A stretch of 64,000 nt of DNA, taken from Mycobacterium sp. 852013-50091_SCH5140682 (GTDB lineage Bacteria > Actinomycetota > Actinomycetes > Mycobacteriales > Mycobacteriaceae). Both the position numbers and the translations under genes were made by a program. Below, piece by piece: positions 40,569-49,114 of the stretch; positions within the stretch are counted from its first letter, which is position 1; the number at the start of each line of letters is the position of its first letter. Below the pieces are notes generated by a model. The model had not been told where the DNA came from, ran no database searches, and was given only the letters and a program-made list of their open reading frames with translations. The stretch spans positions 1 through 64,000 of the forward strand of contig NZ_LZTB01000057.1 in the NCBI RefSeq assembly GCF_001665685.1, read 5' to 3'.

Positions 40569-41366
40569 TCAGCGAGTGAGGATCCGGGGGCCGTCCTCGG
40601 TCACGGCGACGGTGTGCTCCCAGTGCGCAGCGCGTGTCCCGTCGGCGGTGATGACGGTCCACTCGTCCTCAAGCACCACGGTTTTGGTGGTGCCGAGGGT
40701 CAGCATGGGTTCGATGGCCAGCACCGACCCGACAGCCAGGTAGGGTCCGCGCCCGGGCGAGCCTTCGTTGGGCAGGAACGGGTCCATGTGCATCTGCCTG
40801 CCGATAGCGTGCCCGCCGTAGCCGGCGACGATTCCGTATTTGCGGTCGTGCCGGGCTTCCGCGGCGTGGGTCTCGACCTCGATGGCGTGCGAGACGTCGG
40901 TGAGCCGGTTGCCGGGAAGCATCGCGGCGATCCCGGCCTCCATAGCCGCCTTGGTTGCCTCGGACAGGGCCTCGTCGGCGTCGATCAGCGTCCCGACGCC
41001 GAAGGTGACGGCTGAGTCGCCGTGCCAGCCGTCGACGATGGCGCCGCAGTCGATCGACACCAGATCGCCGGTGGCGAGTATCTCGCCGGCCGACGGGATG
41101 CCATGCACCACACGGTCATTGACCGACGAACAGATGCTGGCCGGAAAGCCGTGATAGCCGAGGAAAGATGGCGTGCCGCCACCGTCGCGGATGACGGATT
41201 CGGCGATTCGGTCGAGCTCGAGTGTGCTGACGCCCGGCGCGGCCGCGGCCTGGACCGCGCGCAGCGCGGACGCGACGAGCGCGCCCGCGACTTCCATGGC
41301 GTCGAGTTCACCTGCGCTGCGCTGTGCGACGACCTTACGGCTGCGCAGCCCCGGCAGGGAGATCAC
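40569..41366 (-). CDS. map: Methionine aminopeptidase type I
   Basis: A 265-residue dinuclear metallopeptidase that removes the initiator Met. Metal ligands can be seen in SIDCGAIVDGWHGDSAVTF (two Asp), GGHAIGRQMH (His), LAIEPMLTLG (Glu) and EHTVAVTEDG (Glu). The short N-terminal part without the zinc-finger/linker of the longer mycobacterial MapB indicates the MapA type (Rv0734). It follows adk by 46 bases in the secY-adk-map operon. Confidence 0.96.
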   Translation of the reverse strand: MISLPGLRSRKVVAQRSAGELDAMEVAGALVASALRAVQAAAAPGVSTLELDRIAESVIRDGGGTPSFLGYHGFPASICSSVNDRVVHGIPSAGEILATGDLVSIDCGAIVDGWHGDSAVTFGVGTLIDADEALSEATKAAMEAGIAAMLPGNRLTDVSHAIEVETHAAEARHDRKYGIVAGYGGHAIGRQMHMDPFLPNEGSPGRGPYLAVGSVLAIEPMLTLGTTKTVVLEDEWTVITADGTRAAHWEHTVAVTEDGPRILTR

Positions 41367-41412
41367 CGACCCCGGCCTATTGTCGGTTCACCGACGCCGC
41401 CCAACTGCGGGT

Positions 41413-41958
41413 TCACCGACCGAGCGCGCTCAGAGCGCGAGCGAACACTTCGTCGAGGGCGCCCACCGCGGCGACGGTCTTGACCTCGTCACCGTAGTAC
41501 TCCAGCAACGGCTCGGTCTCTTCGCGGTAGACCTTCATCCGGTTGTGGATGACCTCTTCGGTGTCGTCGGCGCGGCCGCGGCCCTTGAGCCGGGCGAGCA
41601 GCTCGTCCTCGGAGACCGCGAACTCGAGTACCGCATCCAGCTTGGTGTTACGGGCCTCGAGCATGTCGTGCAGTGCGCGGGCCTGCTCAACCGAGCGCGG
41701 GTAGCCGTCGAGGATGAACCCGTTGGCCGCGTCCGCTTGGTCGATCCGGTCCTCTACCAGGCGATTCGTCAGCTCGGCAGGAACCAGGTCACCCGCGTCG
41801 AGGTAACGCTTGGCCTCGACACCCAGGGGCGTGCCGTCGCCGATGTTCTTGCGGAAGAGGTCCCCGGTGGAGATTTGCGGGATGCCGAGCTTCTCGGACA
41901 GCTTCTCCGCCTGTGTGCCTTTGCCCGCACCGGGCGGTCCGAGTAGAACGACTCTCAC
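41413..41958 (-). CDS. adk: Adenylate kinase
   Basis: A 181-residue enzyme interconverting ATP+AMP and 2 ADP. P-loop: VVLLGPPGAGKGTQAEKL; AMP site: ISTGDLFRKNI and FILDGYPRSVEQA. The LID is short and has no zinc cysteines, giving the 181-residue form usual in actinobacteria. The start overlaps the end of secY (4 bases), so expression is coupled. Confidence 0.98.
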   Translation of the reverse strand: MRVVLLGPPGAGKGTQAEKLSEKLGIPQISTGDLFRKNIGDGTPLGVEAKRYLDAGDLVPAELTNRLVEDRIDQADAANGFILDGYPRSVEQARALHDMLEARNTKLDAVLEFAVSEDELLARLKGRGRADDTEEVIHNRMKVYREETEPLLEYYGDEVKTVAAVGALDEVFARALSALGR

Positions 41959-43280
41959 TTCAGGAACCCTTCGTAGTTGCGTTGCATGAGCTGGCTCTCG
42001 ATCTGTTTGACGGTATCCAACCCGACGCCGATCATGATGAGAACCGCAGTTCCACCGAACGGGAGATTCTGCACCGTCCCGGTGTTGCCGATCTCCAGGA
42101 ACAGGTTCGGCAGAACTGCGATCACACCCAGGTAGATCGAGCCCGGCAGGGTGATCCGGCTCAGCACATAACGCAGGTAGTCCGCGGTCGGCTTACCCGG
42201 TCGAATACCGGGGATGAAGCCACCGAACTTCTTCATCTCGTCGGCGCGCTCGTCCGGGTTGAACGTGATCGACACGTAGAAGTACGTGAAGAAGATGATC
42301 AGGCCGAAGTAGATCGCGATGTAGACGGGGTCGGCGGGATTCGTCAGATAGTTGGCGACGAACTTGTCCCACCAGCCGCTGCCGCCATTGGGGTTCCCGC
42401 TGCGGATCAGCTGCGTGATCAGGTGCGGGATGTAGATCAGTGAGGACGCGAAGATGACCGGGATGACGCCGGCCTGATTGACCTTCAGCGGCAGGTACGT
42501 GGACGTGCCGCCGTACATCTTGCGGCCGACCATGCGCTTGGCGTACTGCACCGGAATACGGCGCTGGCCCTGCTCCACGAACACCACGCCGATGATGATG
42601 GCCAGCGCGGCCGCGCAGACGGCGGTGAAGACCAGGCCGCCGCGGCTGTCCAGGATGGTCTTGCCCTCCGACGGGATGCGGGCTGCGATGCCGGCGAAGA
42701 TCAGCAGGGACATGCCGTTGCCGATGCCGCGCTCGGTGACCAGCTCGCCCATCCACATGACCAGGGCGGCGCCCGCGGTCATCACCAGCACGATGACGAT
42801 CAATCCGAAGATCGAGCTGTCCTGGATGATGTTCAGCGAGCAGCCCTGCAGCAGTCCGCCGTTGGCGGCCAGCGCCACGATGCTGGTGGCCTGCAGGATG
42901 GCCAGCGCGATCGACAGATAACGCGTGTACTGCGTCATCTTGGCCTGGCCGGCCTGGCCTTCCTTCTGCAGCTGCTCGAACCGCGGGATGACCACGACCA
43001 GCAGCTGCACGATGATGCTGGCGGTGATGTAAGGCATCACGCCAACCGCGAACACCGTCAACTGCAGCAGTGCGCCACCGGAGAACAGGTTGATCAGCGA
43101 GTAGATCTGGGCCGAGTCGCCACCGCTGACCTGTTCGATGCACTTCTGCACGTTCGGGTAGTTCACCCCGGGCGACGGGATCGACGCACCGAGGCGGTAC
43201 AGGATCACCAGGCCCAACGTGAACAGGATCTTGCGTCTGAGGTCGGCCGTCCGCAGCGATGAGATGAAAGCCGAAAGCAC
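41955..43280 (-). CDS. secY: Preprotein translocase subunit SecY
   Basis: A 441-residue protein-conducting channel with ten membrane helices. Characteristic segments: LRTADLRRKILFTLGLVILYRLGASIPSPGVN, FAVGVMPYITASIIVQLL, LKVNQAGVIPVIFASSLIY, and the C-terminal MKKFGGFIPGIRPGKPTADYL. It heads the secY-adk-map operon on the minus strand. The ancestral neighbours of this operon, infA-rpmJ onward, lie 30 kb further along the same strand in this window. Confidence 0.98.
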   Translation of the reverse strand: MLSAFISSLRTADLRRKILFTLGLVILYRLGASIPSPGVNYPNVQKCIEQVSGGDSAQIYSLINLFSGGALLQLTVFAVGVMPYITASIIVQLLVVVIPRFEQLQKEGQAGQAKMTQYTRYLSIALAILQATSIVALAANGGLLQGCSLNIIQDSSIFGLIVIVLVMTAGAALVMWMGELVTERGIGNGMSLLIFAGIAARIPSEGKTILDSRGGLVFTAVCAAALAIIIGVVFVEQGQRRIPVQYAKRMVGRKMYGGTSTYLPLKVNQAGVIPVIFASSLIYIPHLITQLIRSGNPNGGSGWWDKFVANYLTNPADPVYIAIYFGLIIFFTYFYVSITFNPDERADEMKKFGGFIPGIRPGKPTADYLRYVLSRITLPGSIYLGVIAVLPNLFLEIGNTGTVQNLPFGGTAVLIMIGVGLDTVKQIESQLMQRNYEGFLK

Positions 43281-43549
43281 TCTTCCTCCTGCGCAGCCGA
43301 CTCTTCAGCGCGGCGTGCCAAATGGGGCTGGTGGGTCCAGCGTCATGGTCAAGTCGTATACATGCCGGCCCGGCAGGCGTCGGGCCTGCGAACTCAAGCG
43401 TCAAACAGTCTACGAGAGTAACAGTTGCGCCCGGGCGGCCCCGCATCGATCAGCTTGACCCGCAGGCCAAGCCCCGTATTCAGCTTCGAAGCGTACAGTC
43501 GGCGGCGGCTCGTTACATCACCTAACTAACAGGCATCTAAGGGGAGTTC
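43281..43549. other. Divergent intergenic region between secY and the methyltransferase array
   Basis: 269 bases with no convincing open frame. It should contain the promoter of secY-adk-map (minus) and of the first methyltransferase (plus), whose AAGGGGAG ribosome site lies just before 43550. I see no repeat, riboswitch or tRNA. Confidence 0.4.
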
Positions 43550-44464
43550 ATGGCGCGCACCGACAACGACAGCTGGGATCTGGCGTCCAGCGTGGGTGCC
43601 ACCGCGACGATGGTCGCGGCGGCCAGGGCGATGGCGACCAACGCCGAGGACCCCGTGATCGACGACCCGTTCGCCGCACCCTTGGTTCGGGCCGTCGGGA
43701 TGGAGTTCTTCGCCAAACTGGTCGACGAGGACTTCACCACCGAGGGTCTCGACGAGGAGGCCGCGACCGGGCTGCATCGATTCGCCAACGGCATGGCCGC
43801 CCGCACGCGGTTCTTCGACGACTTCTTCCTGTCCGCGGCCCGCGCCGGCATCCGTCAGGCGGTGATCCTCGCGGCGGGCCTGGATTCCCGGGCCTACCGG
43901 CTCCCCTGGCCGGACGGCACCGTGCTGTTCGAGATCGACCAACCTCAGGTGGTCGAGTTCAAGGCGAAGACCCTCGCCGGGCTGGGCGCCACGCCGACCA
44001 CAGATCTGCGCACGGTGGCCATGGACCTTCGCTTCGACTGGCCCACGGCGTTGACCGAGGCCGGATTCGATGCCGCCAAGCCGACGGCTTGGATCGCCGA
44101 GGGTTTGCTGGGCTATCTGCCGCCGGAGGCCCAGGACAGCCTGCTCGACCAGATCACCGCGCTCAGCGCGCCGGGCAGCAGGCTCGGCGTCGAGGGTGTT
44201 CCGGCGACCGAGGCCAACGACGAAGAGTCGATCCGCGCCAGAATGAAGGACTTCACCGACCGATGGCGGGCGCACGGCCTGGACATCGACCTCAACGAGT
44301 TGATCTTTCTCGGGGATCGCGCCGACGTCACCACGTATCTGGAGGGCCACTCCTGGCAGACCACCAGCATCAGTTCCAACGATCTTCTGATCCAGACGGG
44401 CCTGCCGCCGGTCGAGGATGAGGCACACGCCGCATCGGTCCTCTACATCAGCGCGCAGCGGTAG
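43550..44464 (+). CDS. Class I SAM methyltransferase of the TIGR00027/Rv0731c family, copy 1
   Basis: A 304-residue methyltransferase of the large mycobacterial family related to leucine carboxymethyltransferases. It opens with the hallmark NDSWDLASSVGATATMVAAARA. The SAM-binding region is GIRQAVILAAGLDSRAYRLPWPDGTVLFEIDQPQVVEFK. The substrate is unknown; O-methylation of a carboxyl group is the family hint. First of four tandem copies, adjacent to secY as Rv0731c is in M. tuberculosis. The next copy starts 8 bases later. Confidence 0.92.
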   Translation: MARTDNDSWDLASSVGATATMVAAARAMATNAEDPVIDDPFAAPLVRAVGMEFFAKLVDEDFTTEGLDEEAATGLHRFANGMAARTRFFDDFFLSAARAGIRQAVILAAGLDSRAYRLPWPDGTVLFEIDQPQVVEFKAKTLAGLGATPTTDLRTVAMDLRFDWPTALTEAGFDAAKPTAWIAEGLLGYLPPEAQDSLLDQITALSAPGSRLGVEGVPATEANDEESIRARMKDFTDRWRAHGLDIDLNELIFLGDRADVTTYLEGHSWQTTSISSNDLLIQTGLPPVEDEAHAASVLYISAQR

Positions 44465-44472
44465 GGACCGAC

Positions 44473-45375
44473 ATGGCACGTACTGATGCGGACAGCTGGG
44501 ACCTGGCTTCCAGCGTCGGCGCGACGGCCACCATGGTCGCCGCGGCCCGCGCGATCGCCAGCGCCGAACCACAGCCTCTGATCAACGACCCGTACGCCGC
44601 GCCGCTGGTGCGCGCGGTGGGTGTGGACTTCTTCACCAAACTCGTCGACGGCGACCTGGTGCTCGACGGCGAGGATTCCTCGGCGGCCGAGTTCATGACG
44701 TCGGTGATGGCGGTGCGGACGAAGTTCTTCGACGACTTCTTCGCAGACGCGGGCGGCGCGGGCATCCGGCAGGCGGTGATCCTGGCCTCGGGGCTGGACG
44801 CGCGCGCCTATCGGCTCCCCTGGCCCGACGAGACCGTGGTCTACGAGATCGACCAACCGGACGTGATCGGCGCCAAGACCGCCGCGATGGAGCAGTTGGG
44901 CGCCGCCCCCACCGCAGAGCGCCGCGCCGTGGCCGTCGATCTTCGTGACGACTGGCCTGCGGCACTGCGCGCCGCCGGGTTCGACCCTGATCTGCCGACG
45001 GCGTGGAGCGCCGAGGGGCTGCTGGTCTACCTACCGCCCGAGGCCCAGGACCGACTGTTCGACCACATCACCGCACTGAGCGCCACCGGCAGCCGGCTGG
45101 CGACCGAGTACCACCCGGACATCGCGGCGGCTGTGCGCAACCGCAGCCAGTCCATGGCCGAGCGGTGGCGCAAACACGGATTCGACGTCGACCTGTCCGA
45201 GCTCTGGTACACCGGCGAGCGCAATTCGGTCGTCGACTATCTCACCGCCGGCGGCTGGTCGGTGACGGCCCGACGGCGCCCCGAGGTGTTCGCCGAATAC
45301 GGACGCACTTTCCCGGACTCGGAAGACGCTGAACCACAACGTAATTCATTGGCAGTAGTGGCCACCCGACAGTAA
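44473..45375 (+). CDS. Class I SAM methyltransferase of the TIGR00027 family, copy 2
   Basis: A 300-residue paralogue with the same opening (DSWDLASSVGATATMVAAARA) and SAM block (VILASGLDARAYRLPWPDETVVYEIDQPDVIGAK). The C-terminal third, including the residues around ELWYTGERNSVVDYLTAGGW, differs from copy 1, as expected if substrates differ. Nine bases separate it from copy 3, so the array is probably one transcript. Confidence 0.92.
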   Translation: MARTDADSWDLASSVGATATMVAAARAIASAEPQPLINDPYAAPLVRAVGVDFFTKLVDGDLVLDGEDSSAAEFMTSVMAVRTKFFDDFFADAGGAGIRQAVILASGLDARAYRLPWPDETVVYEIDQPDVIGAKTAAMEQLGAAPTAERRAVAVDLRDDWPAALRAAGFDPDLPTAWSAEGLLVYLPPEAQDRLFDHITALSATGSRLATEYHPDIAAAVRNRSQSMAERWRKHGFDVDLSELWYTGERNSVVDYLTAGGWSVTARRRPEVFAEYGRTFPDSEDAEPQRNSLAVVATRQ

Positions 45376-45384
45376 GGAGCAACG

Positions 45385-46281
45385 ATGGCACGCACCGACG
45401 GTGACACTTGGGACCTGGCTACCAGCGTCGGCTCGACGGCGACGGGCGTCGCCGCGTCCCGCGCGCTGGCCACCAAGCAGCCCGAGCCGCTGATCAACGA
45501 CCCGTACGCCGATCCACTGGTCAAGGCGGTCGGGCTGGAGCACTGCGTCCGATTGGCCGACGGCGAGCTCTGCGTCGAGGGCGACCCGATGCTGGACCGG
45601 CAGCGGATGTGCGAGCAGATCGCCGTACGTACCCGGTTCTTCGACGACTTCTTCACCAGCGCAACCGAAGCCGGGATCCGCCAGGCGGTCATCCTGGCAT
45701 CCGGTCTGGACACCCGCGCCTACCGGCTGGGCTGGCCAGCAGGCACCGTGGTCTACGAGATCGACCAACCTGAGGTGATCGAGTTCAAGACCCGCACGCT
45801 GGCCGGGCTCGGCGCCGAACCTGCCGCCGAACGCCGCGCCGTCGCCATCGATCTGCGTGACGATTGGCCCGCTGCGCTGCGCGCGGCCGGATTCGACCCG
45901 TCGGCACCCACCGCATGGATCGCCGAGGGACTCCTGATCTACCTGCCGCCCGACGCCCAGGACCGGCTCTTCGACAACATCACCGAACTGTCCGCACCGG
46001 GGAGTCGACTGGCCACCGAACACATGGACATGAACACGCTCCCCGAGGAATGGACGAAGAAGGTCAGCGAATGGTCCAAGCGGGTCGGCTCCGACGTCGA
46101 CCTGATGGACCTGTTCTATTCCGGCGACCGTCACACCGCCGGTGACTATCTGACCGGTCATGGTTGGCAGACGACCGTGCTGTCCGCACGTGACGCCTAC
46201 GCCGGCTATGGCTTCGACTATCCCGATGACCTCGCCGACCTTGCCGGCGATTCGGGTTATCTGTCCGCAGAACGGAAATGA
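45385..46281 (+). CDS. Class I SAM methyltransferase of the TIGR00027 family, copy 3
   Basis: A 298-residue paralogue (GDTWDLATSVGSTATGVAASRA; VILASGLDTRAYRLGWPAGTVVYEIDQPEVIEFK). Compared with the others it carries GWPAG instead of PWPxx in the SAM loop and a divergent segment at 55-75. The ATG at 45385 follows AAGGAG. Function as for the family; substrate not known. Confidence 0.92.
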   Translation: MARTDGDTWDLATSVGSTATGVAASRALATKQPEPLINDPYADPLVKAVGLEHCVRLADGELCVEGDPMLDRQRMCEQIAVRTRFFDDFFTSATEAGIRQAVILASGLDTRAYRLGWPAGTVVYEIDQPEVIEFKTRTLAGLGAEPAAERRAVAIDLRDDWPAALRAAGFDPSAPTAWIAEGLLIYLPPDAQDRLFDNITELSAPGSRLATEHMDMNTLPEEWTKKVSEWSKRVGSDVDLMDLFYSGDRHTAGDYLTGHGWQTTVLSARDAYAGYGFDYPDDLADLAGDSGYLSAERK

Positions 46282-46288
46282 GGATCTG

Positions 46289-47209
46289 ATGGCGCGGGTC
46301 GACGGCGACAGCTGGGATCTGGCATCGAGCGTGGGAGCGACAGCAACACTCGTCGCGACGGGGCGGGCAATCGCCAGCACCGCGCCGCACGGTCTGATCA
46401 ACGACCCGTTCGCGGCGCCCCTGGTTCGGGCCGTGGGCATCGACGCGTTCACCAAGATGGTCAACGGTGAACTGGACTTCGACGCCATCGAGGCCATCGC
46501 CCCGGAAGCGGCCGCCAGAGCGCGGACGAACATCGACGAGATGGCAGTACGCACACGGTTTTTCGACGACTATTTCGTCGCAGCCACCGAGGGCGGTATC
46601 CGGCAGGCGGTGATCCTGGCGTCCGGGCTGGATTCGCGCGCCTACCGGTTGCCCTGGCCCGCCGGCACCGTCGTCTACGAGATCGACCAGCCCGACGTCA
46701 TCGAGTTCAAGACCCAGGTGCTGGCCGACCTCGGTGCGGAGCCGACGGCGCAGCGCCGCACGGTGCCGATCGACCTGCGGGACGACTGGCCCACAGCACT
46801 GCGTGGCGCGGGTTTCGACCCGGGGCAGCCGACGGCCTGGTCCGCCGAGGGTCTGCTGATCTATCTGCCGCCGGACGCCCAGGACCGCCTGTTCGACAAC
46901 ATCGACGCCCTCAGTGCTGCCGACAGCGCTCTGGCAACCGAATTCGTGCCCGGCCTCAAGGATTTCGATCCCGACAAGGCCCGCGCCGTAGCGGCCGGCT
47001 TCAGTCAGCTCGGGTTGAACATGGACATGCCGTCTCTGATCTATCACGGCGAACGACATTCCGCGGCGGACTATCTCGCCCCGAAAGGCTGGCAGATGAC
47101 CGGTGTTCCCCGGGCGGAGCTGTTCGCACGTTACGACCTGCCCGCGCCCGAGGCGGACGACCAGGACCCGTTGGGCGAAATCGTCTACATCAGCGGCACT
47201 CTGGGCTGA
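46289..47209 (+). CDS. Class I SAM methyltransferase of the TIGR00027 family, copy 4
   Basis: A 306-residue paralogue with the common opening (GDSWDLASSVGATATLVATGRA) and SAM block (VILASGLDSRAYRLPWPAGTVVYEIDQPDVIEFK). I use ATG 46289 (with an AGGA ribosome site) since it restores the family N-terminus; the longer frame is a shadow of copy 3. It ends the array and is convergent with the DUF3830 gene, 7 bases away. Confidence 0.92.
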   Translation: MARVDGDSWDLASSVGATATLVATGRAIASTAPHGLINDPFAAPLVRAVGIDAFTKMVNGELDFDAIEAIAPEAAARARTNIDEMAVRTRFFDDYFVAATEGGIRQAVILASGLDSRAYRLPWPAGTVVYEIDQPDVIEFKTQVLADLGAEPTAQRRTVPIDLRDDWPTALRGAGFDPGQPTAWSAEGLLIYLPPDAQDRLFDNIDALSAADSALATEFVPGLKDFDPDKARAVAAGFSQLGLNMDMPSLIYHGERHSAADYLAPKGWQMTGVPRAELFARYDLPAPEADDQDPLGEIVYISGTLG

Positions 47210-47216
47210 GGGCCGG

Positions 47217-47711
47217 TCACGCCCTGGCGAAACTCAGGGTTTCGCCACGGGCGCCGCCCATCCACAGGTCCTGGCACGCGGCTGCCATCTCCTCGAGCCC
47301 GTCCGTGATCGCTCCGAACACGTTGCCGGGCACCCAGCCCTGGTCGCCGTTGATCAGCAGGTTGTTGCGTCCGTAGAAGAGCGCCAGGTCGACGATGGCG
47401 CCTGTCGTCCCGGTGCCCGTGGTGTTCTCGTAGCCGTAGGCGGGGTTGCCCAAGTCGTCGGAGTCGAACGAAAACCAGCACAGGTCACCGGGTATCGGCG
47501 TCACTGTGGTGTTCTCCCGGCCCGGGTCAGCGCAGAACGCGGGTAGCAGGGTGTAGATCTCGTTGCGGGCGTACTTGCCGTGGAACACCTGTGCCGAGAG
47601 CGGCAATGCATCCCAGACGGCCGCACACGTTCGGGGCGCCGCGTCGTCGAGCAACCGGGCGACGCACGTGACCCCTCGCTTGTCGAGCGACACCGTGATC
47701 AATCGGCTCAT
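47217..47711 (-). CDS. DUF3830 (cyclophilin-like fold) protein
   Basis: A 164-residue soluble protein. The block LPLSAQVFHGKYARNEIYTLLPAF, then PGDLCWFSFDSDD and FYGRNNLLINGDQGWVPGNVFG, matches the DUF3830 family, which has a cyclophilin-like beta-barrel and no known enzyme activity. Start at ATG 47711 overlaps the stop of the amidase gene (ATGA). DUF3830 genes often sit next to amidases and Asp/Glu racemases in catabolic clusters, as here, so a role in that pathway is inferred. Confidence 0.8.
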   Translation of the reverse strand: MSRLITVSLDKRGVTCVARLLDDAAPRTCAAVWDALPLSAQVFHGKYARNEIYTLLPAFCADPGRENTTVTPIPGDLCWFSFDSDDLGNPAYGYENTTGTGTTGAIVDLALFYGRNNLLINGDQGWVPGNVFGAITDGLEEMAAACQDLWMGGARGETLSFARA

Positions 47712-49114
47712 CGCGCCTCCTCCGTGAGCACCGCAGGCACCCGGTGGTGCCAGTCGGTGGCGTCCTGATAGGTCTGTCCGACGCGCAGCACCAGGGCATC
47801 CGCGTGCCGGGGACCGACGATCTGCAGACCGATCGGCAGGCCGTTCCTGCTGAACCCGCACGGCACCGAAAGTGCCGGCTGCTGAGTCAGATTGAACGGA
47901 TAGGTGTACGGCGTCCAGCTGGTCCAGTCCGGCGATCCGGAGCCGTCGGGCACGTCCTGTCCCACGGGGAAGGCAGTGAGCGGCAGCGTCGGCGTGATCA
48001 GCACGTCGTAGCGCTGGTGGAACCGACCCATCCGCTCCCCCAATGCCATACGGACGGCGGTCGCGTCGAGGTAGTCCGAAGCCGAGAATCCGGCGCCGAT
48101 CTCGGCGGTGCGCAGCAGGCCGGGATCGACGGGCCGGGTGTGATCGCCAGTGAGCTTGCCCTCCAACACTTTTGCCTCGCCCGAGAACCACAGCACGTGA
48201 AAGGCGTGCACGGGGTCGGGAAAGCCCGGGGAGACTTCCTCGACGTCGGCACCGGCTGCGGCGAGGATGTTGACGGCGGCCCGTACCGCGGCGTCGACCT
48301 CGGGATCGTTGGAACCGAACCCGAGGTCGGGCGAATAAGCCACCCGCAGCCCGGCGATGCCGCCGTCGAGACCGGCCAGGAACGATGAAGTGGGAGAAGG
48401 CATTGCGGACCAGTCGCGGGGGTCGAAACCGGTGACCACGTCGAGCAACGCGGCCACGTCGGCCACGGTCCGGGCCATCGGACCGGCGTGCGAGAGCGTG
48501 CCGAAGGGGCTGGGCGGATAGAGCGGGATGAGTCCGTACGTCGGTTTGAGTGCCACCGTGCCGGTGAATGCCGCAGGTATGCGCACCGAGCCGCCGCCGT
48601 CGGTGCCGACCGACCACACACCCATACCGAGGCCAACGGCCGCGGCGCTGCCACCGCTGGACCCGCCGGCGGTCACGGTCGGATTCCATGGATTTCCGGT
48701 CACGCCGTAGCGCGGCGAATCAGTGACACCTTTCCACGAGTACTCGGGTGTGGTGGTCTTGCCGAGCAGGACCGCGCCCGAATCACGCAGCCGCGCAACG
48801 CTTGGCGCGTCCTCGTCCCACGGCCCTGCCTCGTCGATGAGCCAGCTGCCGCGCAGTGTCGGCCAGCCCTTCGTCCACAGGGCGTCCTTGATCGAGGTGG
48901 GGATGCCGTCGGCGGGCCCGAGCGGTTCCCCGGCCTGCCACCGCGCTTCCGATGCTCGTGCGGCCGCCAGCGCGCCGTCCTCGTCGATCAGCACGAAGGC
49001 GTTCACCAGGCGGTTGTGGCGGTCGATCGCAGCCAGCGCGGCCCTGGTGACCTCGACGGGCGAGAGCGCTTTGTCCCGGTAGCCCGCCATCAGGTCGGCT
49101 GCCGCGGGAATCAC
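47708..49114 (-). CDS. Amidase-signature family amidohydrolase
   Basis: A 468-residue amidase-signature enzyme. The Ser-cisSer-Lys triad is recognised: Lys in DGIPTSIKDALWTKG, the Ser pair in TAGGSSGGSAAAVGLGMG, with the preceding WNPTVTAGG. It hydrolyses a C-N amide bond; the substrate class is not decidable, although the neighbours suggest a dicarboxylic or hydantoin-type compound. The GTG start 49114 overlaps by 4 bases the stop of the dehydrogenase gene, and the end overlaps the DUF3830 gene. Confidence 0.9.
   Translation of the reverse strand: MIPAAADLMAGYRDKALSPVEVTRAALAAIDRHNRLVNAFVLIDEDGALAAARASEARWQAGEPLGPADGIPTSIKDALWTKGWPTLRGSWLIDEAGPWDEDAPSVARLRDSGAVLLGKTTTPEYSWKGVTDSPRYGVTGNPWNPTVTAGGSSGGSAAAVGLGMGVWSVGTDGGGSVRIPAAFTGTVALKPTYGLIPLYPPSPFGTLSHAGPMARTVADVAALLDVVTGFDPRDWSAMPSPTSSFLAGLDGGIAGLRVAYSPDLGFGSNDPEVDAAVRAAVNILAAAGADVEEVSPGFPDPVHAFHVLWFSGEAKVLEGKLTGDHTRPVDPGLLRTAEIGAGFSASDYLDATAVRMALGERMGRFHQRYDVLITPTLPLTAFPVGQDVPDGSGSPDWTSWTPYTYPFNLTQQPALSVPCGFSRNGLPIGLQIVGPRHADALVLRVGQTYQDATDWHHRVPAVLTEEAR

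Noticed and set aside
45346..46554. 402-codon minus-strand open frame
   Set aside because: Antisense to methyltransferase copies 3 and 4; similar shadow frames occur opposite each paralogue because the sense sequences are similar.
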